This document shows, one piece after another, positions 60,619-64,000 of a stretch of DNA of 64,000 nt. Position 1 is the first letter of the stretch, and every line of letters starts with the position of its first letter. The notes under the pieces are model-generated. The model made no database searches. It saw only the letters and a program-made list of their open reading frames with translations, and was not told the origin of the DNA. Position numbers and translations under genes: made by a program. Source of the stretch: an uncultured bacterium (GTDB lineage: Bacteria > Myxococcota_A > Polyangia > Polyangiales > Houyiibacteriaceae); assembly GCA_938024995.1 (NCBI GenBank), contig CALJDU010000014.1, positions 107,308 to 171,307 of the forward strand, given 5' to 3'.

Positions 60619-61749
60619 TCACGCTTCCCCGGGATGGGACGTCGTTGGCGGATCCACGTACTCCACGATCTCTCCACGAAAGGTGAGCAGCTGGGTACGC
60701 CCGTCTTCGTGAGAGACGATCGTCTTTGGGCCCACCGGCACCTTTCCGCGGCCGTGCGGCGTGTCGACGATGAACTTGGGGAGCGCGATTCCGCTCATCC
60801 GACCCTGAAGCCGTTCCATGATCCTTACCCCGACGGACAGAGGCGTCCGAAGATGTCCGGTCCCGCGAACCGGGTCCGCTTGGAGAAGGTAGTAGGGTCG
60901 AACCTTCAGCCCGACCAGCCCACGGAAGAGCGTCTCTAAGATCTCCGCTTGGTCGTTCACGCCACGTAGAAGAACGCTCTGGTTCATCACGGGCAGCCCC
61001 GCGTTCACGAGCCGTCGACACGCCAAGCGCGAGGCGTCTGTGATCTCCTTCGGGTGATTGAAATGCGTCATCACGAAGATCGCCGGGTGGGCGTCCTTGA
61101 TCGCGTCGACGAGTTCTTCGGTCACCCGCTGCGGGATCGTCACCGGGGCGCGCGTCGCGAGCCGCACCGTGTTGAGATGCGGGATCTCCGCGAGCGCCAT
61201 CAGGATCGCGCGCAGCCGATTCGTCCCCATCACCATCGGGTCACCACCCGACACGATCACGTCGCGGATCTCGGGATGCGCCTTGAGGTAGTCGAGCGCG
61301 GGCGTCAGCTTCTTGAGCGAGCGCGCGCCCCCACCGTCGCCGACCATCCGTGAGCGGGTGCAGAAGCGGCAGTAAACCGCGCAGCGATCACTGGCGAGAA
61401 GGAGCGCGCGATCGGGGTACCGCTGAACGAGCTCTGGCGCGACCTCGTGCGACTCTTCCCCAAGCGGGTCACGGAGATCGCCTGGGACCTCGATCCCCTC
61501 TCGCGCAGACGGAACCACCTGGAGGCGAATCGGGCACGCGGGATCGTCGGGATCGATGAGCGAGAGGTAGTAAGGGGTGATCGCGATCGGGAAACCGCCC
61601 GCGAGCGCTCGTTCCGCACCTCGACGCTCGTCGTCGGTCAGGCGGAGCGCCTTCTCGAGCCCCATGAGGTCGGTCGTCGCGTGGCGAGACTGCCAACGCC
61701 AATCGTCGAAGTCGCGCTCGTTGTCTTCAATGGCGATCGGAAGACGCAT
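60619..61749 (-). CDS. KamA-family radical SAM aminomutase
   Basis: 376 residues. The radical SAM cluster motif is CAVYCRFCTRSRMVG (CxxxCxxC). Other KamA marks: SGGDPMVMGTNRLRAIL, LATRAPVTIPQRVT, VMTHFNHPKEITDAS and YYLLQADPVRGTGHLRTPL. It may be lysine 2,3-aminomutase or the EpmB-type enzyme making beta-lysine for EF-P. No epmA or efp gene is close, and the domain order is not enough to choose. It is convergent with nothing; the divergent PEP carboxykinase gene starts 229 bp away. Confidence 0.9.
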   Translation of the reverse strand: MRLPIAIEDNERDFDDWRWQSRHATTDLMGLEKALRLTDDERRGAERALAGGFPIAITPYYLSLIDPDDPACPIRLQVVPSAREGIEVPGDLRDPLGEESHEVAPELVQRYPDRALLLASDRCAVYCRFCTRSRMVGDGGGARSLKKLTPALDYLKAHPEIRDVIVSGGDPMVMGTNRLRAILMALAEIPHLNTVRLATRAPVTIPQRVTEELVDAIKDAHPAIFVMTHFNHPKEITDASRLACRRLVNAGLPVMNQSVLLRGVNDQAEILETLFRGLVGLKVRPYYLLQADPVRGTGHLRTPLSVGVRIMERLQGRMSGIALPKFIVDTPHGRGKVPVGPKTIVSHEDGRTQLLTFRGEIVEYVDPPTTSHPGEA

Positions 61750-61978
61750 CGCCCGAACCTGTCACGCGGTGGAGAGCGAAGCATCGTCAGTGTGACTGAA
61801 GTCACTCCCGCCATCTTACCGAGACAAGCGCTGCAGCCTCTAAAACCCCGCCGGAAGTCTGCTCCTGTGAGCGGACCCGTTGGCAGTCGGGAGTCGTTTG
61901 AGCTAATGCGCTGAACGCTCGCGCCCTGTTTTACAACTCAAGCGAGTCCCCCGTGTGCTCACCTCCGGAGATCCTTCA

Positions 61979-63745
61979 ATGACCGCCTATCACCGCCCTT
62001 TTGATGTCGAGTACCTGGAGAACCCGTCACAAGAGCGACTGCGCGAACTGACGCTTCAGCACACTCCTGCGTGCATGGTCACCGCGGCCGGCAGCATCAA
62101 CAAGGTGAGCCGCAACAAGGCGCGCCAAGCGAAGTACACGTACATCATCGAGGGCACCGGCAGCGCGAGCGCGTGGTCGCACCAGACGATCAGCCGCGAG
62201 AAGGCCGACGAAATCATCGCGCGGCAGGCGGCCTACATTCAGGAAAAGGGCCAGCTCATCGCGGTCGATGGCTACGTCGGCCTCGGCGAGAAAGCGTTCG
62301 GCGCGACGTGGCTCTACACGCCCGAGGGCGCGAACATCGCGGGCATGCAGCAGATCCTTTCGTTCCCTCGTGAAGAGGTGGAGCCGAAGGACGCGCTCGC
62401 CAAGCCCTACGCGCCGACCTTCCGCCTCTACTACACGCCCGACCTCTTCCTCGAGGACATGCCGGGTCGTCAGGCGATCATCGCGGACATGTCGACCTGG
62501 ACGACCTACGTCATCGGTCCCGACTACTTCGGCGAGTCCAAGAAGGGCGTGCTCCGCATGCTCAACCACTACGTCTTCGAGCGCGGCGGACTCGTGCTTC
62601 ACGCGGGCGCCAAGGCGGTCACCAAGACCAGCGGCGACAAAATCACGATGACCGTCATGGGCTTGTCGGGCACCGGCAAGACCACCACGACCTTCAGCAA
62701 GCAGGGCGACCTGACCGAGCCGATTCAGGACGACATGGTCGCGCTCTGGCCCAAGGGCTACCTCTCCATCACGGAGAACGGTTGCTTCGCGAAGATCGAT
62801 GGCCTCACGCACGAGAGCGAGCCGGTGATCTACGCCGGCACGACGAGCAACGACGCCTGGCTCGAGAACGCCTTCCTCGAGGCGGACGGCACGTTTGATT
62901 TCAAAAAGGGCGTGCTCACGCAAGCCGACGTCAAGCGCCTCAAGGACGTGCTCGTCGCGACCGGCGCGAACGAAGCGAACCTCTTGAAGTACGTCGCCGG
63001 CGAGGTCAGCGCCGACGATGTCGTCGACGAAAACGGCGTTCCAAAGGACGGCTGGGACTTCGTGAAATGGACCCAGAACGGCCGCTCCATCATCCCGATG
63101 AAGTCGATCCCGGGCGCGGCGGACCTCCACGCGATCCCCGAGGTGCGCTCGATGGGCATCCTCAACCGAGACGAAGGCGCGGACGCGGCGATGCCCGGCA
63201 TCTTGCGTTTCACATCGCCGGAACAAGCGGCGGGTTTCTTCATGCTCGGCGAGACCAGCAAGACCAGCGCGGCCGGCAAAGAGCGCGGCAAGACCCGCTC
63301 GCCGTTCACGCAGCCCTTCTTCCCGGCCGAGCACCGCCTGCAGGCCGAGCGCTTCGCGGAGCTCGCCGCGACGATGGAAGGCGTGAGCATGTGGCTCATG
63401 AACACCGGCTATGTGGGCGGAGACGCGAAGGACGCCAAGAGCGGCAAGGCGCTCAAGGTGAAGATCCGCCACAGCAGCGCGATGCTCGAGGCGCTCTTGT
63501 CCGAGTCCATCAAGTGGAAGCGTGACGAGAACTTCGGCTACGAGATCGTGGACGTCGACGCGCCCGAGAACGCGGCCTTGGTCGAAAAGGTCCCGGCCGA
63601 GATCCTCGACCCGTCGCGGCTCTACGCCAAGAACGGTCGCGCGGGTGAGTACGACGAGTGGGTGACCACGATGAGCCAAGCGCGTCGTGATTTCCTCACG
63701 CGCTTCGGCGTCCCGCAGCCGATCGTCGACGCGACCTGCCCCTGA
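61979..63745 (+). CDS. pckA: Phosphoenolpyruvate carboxykinase (ATP)
   Basis: 588 residues. P-loop/kinase-1a MTVMGLSGTGKTTTTFSKQG (about 221-240), followed by metal-binding IQDDMVALW, and ENGCFAKIDGLTHESEPVIY and RSIIPMKSIPGAAD. It catalyses ATP plus oxaloacetate to PEP, ADP and CO2, the entry step of gluconeogenesis. The ATG at 61979 has GGAG 9 nt upstream, and is preferred over the ATG or TTG-like start 24 bp before. It is somewhat longer than the E. coli enzyme. Confidence 0.95.
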   Translation: MTAYHRPFDVEYLENPSQERLRELTLQHTPACMVTAAGSINKVSRNKARQAKYTYIIEGTGSASAWSHQTISREKADEIIARQAAYIQEKGQLIAVDGYVGLGEKAFGATWLYTPEGANIAGMQQILSFPREEVEPKDALAKPYAPTFRLYYTPDLFLEDMPGRQAIIADMSTWTTYVIGPDYFGESKKGVLRMLNHYVFERGGLVLHAGAKAVTKTSGDKITMTVMGLSGTGKTTTTFSKQGDLTEPIQDDMVALWPKGYLSITENGCFAKIDGLTHESEPVIYAGTTSNDAWLENAFLEADGTFDFKKGVLTQADVKRLKDVLVATGANEANLLKYVAGEVSADDVVDENGVPKDGWDFVKWTQNGRSIIPMKSIPGAADLHAIPEVRSMGILNRDEGADAAMPGILRFTSPEQAAGFFMLGETSKTSAAGKERGKTRSPFTQPFFPAEHRLQAERFAELAATMEGVSMWLMNTGYVGGDAKDAKSGKALKVKIRHSSAMLEALLSESIKWKRDENFGYEIVDVDAPENAALVEKVPAEILDPSRLYAKNGRAGEYDEWVTTMSQARRDFLTRFGVPQPIVDATCP

Positions 63746-63783
63746 GCGCGGTCGCGCTGGCTCTTGCGGCCTGAAGCCGCGAC

Positions 63784-63980
63784 GAGCTGTTCTCAAAATT
63801 CGGGCGTCGCCAGAGCATCAGAGTTGCGTGGATGGGTGCATAGCATCTTCGAGGAGCGAAGATGGCGGCAAGGCACGTGGCTTTGGCGGTCTGACGTCGT
63901 TCGCATTTTGAGAACAGCGAGATGAGCTGTTCTCAAAATTCGGGCGTCGCCAGAGTACCACAGTTGCGGGATGGGTGCGT
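63784..63980. repeat. Direct repeats with internal inverted repeat after pckA
   Basis: GAGCTGTTCTCAAAATTCGG plus about 35 further bases occurs near 63784 and again near 63925, ~140 bp apart. Between them ATTTTGAGAACAGC (63905-63918) is the perfect inverse of GCTGTTCTCAAAAT (63786-63799), so the first copy is bounded by 14-bp inverted ends like a MITE. No gene is seen in 63746-64000. Confidence 0.85.
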
Positions 63981-64000
63981 CTGCGTGACGAAGTCGATGC

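Noticed and set aside
62027..63796. 589-residue frame antisense to pckA
   Set aside because: Arg/Leu/His-rich mirror of the PEP carboxykinase gene, which has the complete kinase motifs.

Overview
The window reads as chromosomal DNA of a high-GC Gram-negative predator or soil bacterium of the Myxococcota, most likely Polyangia (Sandaracinus-like). This rests on content, not a database match. The signs are secreted lipoproteins with Asp/Thr/Ser-rich tethers and Cys-rich repeats of the [11 protein letters not shown] type, a complete minor-pilin/PilY1 cluster, a lysine-rich H1-like tail, a sphingosine-phosphate-lyase-like enzyme and a Bacteroidota/delta-type succinate dehydrogenase. Genes are densely packed. 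Most long antisense reading frames are GC-driven mirrors of real genes.

1-16 kb: a divergent LysR/YeiH-type exporter pair, a TSUP permease with a KDPG-aldolase-fold protein that lacks the catalytic residues, a giant Cys-rich fibrinogen-like lipoprotein, PhoH with a PIN domain, small PRC-barrel and zinc-ribbon genes, two tandem paralogues of unknown family, two divergent unknown lipoproteins (one with a helix-hairpin-helix), a TAP-like hydrolase and a PPK2 polyphosphate kinase with a 145-residue Lys-rich tail. 16-24 kb: the operon fimT/pilV/pilW/pilX/pilY1, then tRNA-Leu(CAG). 23.7-28.5 kb: an Hsp70 with a ~390-residue low-complexity insert, its DnaJ partner, and a divergent VanW protein.

30.2-32.3 kb is the most interesting region. 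A gene for a Ro60/TROVE protein (Rsr) is preceded by a tRNA-like RNA with a ~58-nt insertion between the D arm and the anticodon arm and no encoded CCA. Just before that RNA lies a sequence matching the sigma-54 consensus at 10 of 11 positions. A second hairpin between the RNA and the gene carries a shared ~23-nt motif. The leader ends in two CGGAGG copies around one CCTCCG, which could switch the ribosome binding site on or off. I interpret this as a regulated Ro60-Y RNA (YrlA-like) locus. No rtcB or rtcR lies in the window.

32-50 kb: beta-barrel and beta-propeller proteins, an ATP-grasp gene, an amidohydrolase/S1P-lyase-like/DUF6151 operon, thiE, a DUF2079 membrane protein, gltX, an MsrA lipoprotein, a membrane protein with 14 GGFG repeats, an HprK-like degenerate protein, an Fpg/Nei glycosylase and an alpha/beta hydrolase. 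50-64 kb: trpS-udk, an arrestin-like protein, two small exported proteins, an epimerase, sdhCAB interrupted by a 156-bp tandem duplication, a KamA-type radical SAM enzyme and ATP-dependent PEP carboxykinase. Short tandem duplications recur at gene 3' ends (phoH, tRNA-Leu, the 32.3-kb gene, the 35.1-kb gene, the epimerase, sdhA), which suggests a genome-wide mutational habit.
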